Of a stretch of 34,926 nucleotides of DNA, positions 33,833-34,926 are shown one piece after another (the first letter of the stretch is position 1; each line of letters starts with the position of its first letter). The notes beneath the pieces were generated by a model. The model was not told the DNA's origin, did not search any database, and worked only from the letters and a program-made list of their open reading frames with translations. The translations under genes were made by a program, and so were the position numbers. The stretch comes from Myxococcales bacterium (GTDB taxonomy: Bacteria; Myxococcota_A; Bradymonadia; UBA7976; UBA1532): positions 1 through 34,926 of the forward strand of contig PCCS01000063.1 in assembly GCA_002731825.1 (NCBI GenBank), read 5' to 3'.

Positions 33833-34926
33833 TTAAAAATACGCTCTGACGAACTCGTCAATGCTTTGGAAATAATAGCCGACCATCACACCTGAGTCTC
33901 TGATCTTGGCAACGCCAAGCTTTTCGATACTCTTAGACGGTTGAATGTCTTCAGTGAATACCCTCAAAAATACGGTATCAGTGAGAAAAGCCGTATAGGA
34001 GAACTGCCCGACAACCTCTGCGGTCCAACGATGGGGTGAACTCGTTCGATTGCCACCAAAGTGGTAATAACCGGCGCCAACACCAATTCCAATGGACAGG
34101 GCGCCGACGGGCGTGTGGCCCGTCAAACTGCCCAGACCGTAAATGCTTAAGCGACTAAACCGGGTGTCATCGCTTTCAGCGTCTAGCGTAAATGACTCGA
34201 AGACATCAAATCCGAAACCTGGGCCAAAACTGACATCATAGTCCCATTTTTCAAACGCATCCGGATGGGACACACTCAACACTTTCGCGGTGATCCGAGA
34301 CCGACTCTGATTTTCGTCAGACGTGTCTGAGTCTGCCCGATTAGAAATCACCCGTAACTGTCCTGACAGCGCCATGCTTTCAGGCACGAGTGTCAAGCCT
34401 TGTCTCAGGACGCCAATAAAGGTCGACTTGGTCTTTGTGCGTTCGGCCAGTCGGCCATCCAATAGAAGCGGTGCCTGCCGTTCATTTTGACCTGTATGAA
34501 GATCCGTCGCATCGGAAAGCAGGCGGTCAGGATGACCTGCTCGGCTCTCAACCTCCAGCCTAATGGCGTGCGTTGCTCCCGTCTCGTAACCGAAGCGATG
34601 CCACCGCTCGGGCTCGTCTCTAACGGCCTTGACTGCGCTCCAGTCTAATGCCAGACGCCTCGCCCAGGGTGAGACCATCTTGTCGGGGACCACAGTGTCG
34701 CAGTGTCCGGTCCCCATATAGGCATTCTGCCAACGCTTAGCTAAGGCCTGGCGTGTCTCGGCAGCAAATCCAGATGAAATACGAATCGCATACCGCCGGC
34801 ACTCGGCTTCGACGGACCGCGATTTGACTTGAACCCGAAGGGGGCATTCATAGGCAGACTCGGTCCACCAATCAACGCCAAGTGAACCGGCCCAAACACC
34901 GAGAAAAGCGAGACCGCCCAGTGGGG
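33833..34926 (-). CDS. Envelope protein of unknown function, N-terminus outside the window
   Basis: The minus-strand frame ending at 33833 is open without a break to the right edge (34926), giving at least 364 residues; an internal ATG at 34717 is not the likely start. The edge part is hydrophobic (LGGLAFLGVWAGSLGVDWW), like the end of a signal or membrane anchor, and is followed by two Cys (YECPLRVQV, EAECRRYA). The C-terminal ~150 residues are rich in aromatic beta-strand patterns (DYDVSFGPGFGFDVFESF, ALSIGIGVGAGYYHFGG) and end DEFVRAYF. The terminal Phe fits an outer-membrane barrel or envelope-associated protein. No family was recognised. It converges with the cyclase gene. Confidence 0.65.
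   Translation of the reverse strand, partial: PLGGLAFLGVWAGSLGVDWWTESAYECPLRVQVKSRSVEAECRRYAIRISSGFAAETRQALAKRWQNAYMGTGHCDTVVPDKMVSPWARRLALDWSAVKAVRDEPERWHRFGYETGATHAIRLEVESRAGHPDRLLSDATDLHTGQNERQAPLLLDGRLAERTKTKSTFIGVLRQGLTLVPESMALSGQLRVISNRADSDTSDENQSRSRITAKVLSVSHPDAFEKWDYDVSFGPGFGFDVFESFTLDAESDDTRFSRLSIYGLGSLTGHTPVGALSIGIGVGAGYYHFGGNRTSSPHRWTAEVVGQFSYTAFLTDTVFLRVFTEDIQPSKSIEKLGVAKIRDSGVMVGYYFQSIDEFVRAYF

Overview
The window looks like chromosomal DNA of a Gram-negative, secretion-rich bacterium, most likely in the Myxococcota/Bradymonadia (old Deltaproteobacteria) neighbourhood. The evidence is many predicted lipoproteins and outer-membrane barrels, Cys-rich repeats of the CGNxxCEPGE type, Asp/Thr-rich lipoprotein linkers, and fusions of enzyme domains to small Cys-rich modules. 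Base composition is moderately GC-rich. No rRNA, tRNA, CRISPR array, transposase, integrase or replication origin was recognised. The taxonomic placement is an inference from protein style only.

Layout. 1-2250: a Cys-rich repeat lipoprotein cut by the window edge and a small outer-membrane barrel, both minus. 2254-4896: a ThuA-like plus FAD-linked lactone-oxidase fusion. 5244-7158: a metal block of MerC-domain membrane protein and His-rich CobW-family GTPase, followed by a GrpB-family remnant. 7608-9836: a heparinase II/III-like lipoprotein. 9915-10309 (minus): a Cys-rich ArsR/SmtB regulator translationally coupled to a 31-residue metallothionein-like peptide, with an inverted repeat upstream.

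10594-19344 is an accessory region of redox enzymes and hydrolases: two near-duplicate extended SDRs, an F420-type NADP oxidoreductase broken by a stop codon, a classical SDR, an alpha/beta-hydrolase lipoprotein, a glutathione S-transferase and a beta-lactamase-family lipoprotein. It lies directly downstream of the 3' end of ychF (19355-20443, minus). Copies of the last ~20 bases of ychF recur at about 18074, 17095, 15563 and 13997. Three of them are joined to a shared ~80 bp sequence, a partial copy of which lies near 12290, and one is joined to a frameshifted ~60-codon fragment of a second ychF. This is the pattern expected if small DNA modules were serially inserted at the ychF 3' end. No recombinase gene is in view. 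I regard this cassette-like array as the most interesting structure here.

20555-34926 is more ordinary: a PlsC-type acyltransferase; a three-gene minus-strand envelope operon (porin, large PHP-domain lipoprotein, EF-hand-like secreted protein); a two-domain Cys-rich lipoprotein; a plus-strand run of a membrane/Sel1-like protein, RecX (ATGA overlap) and a duplicated-domain secreted protein; a membrane class III nucleotidyl cyclase; and an envelope protein cut by the right edge.
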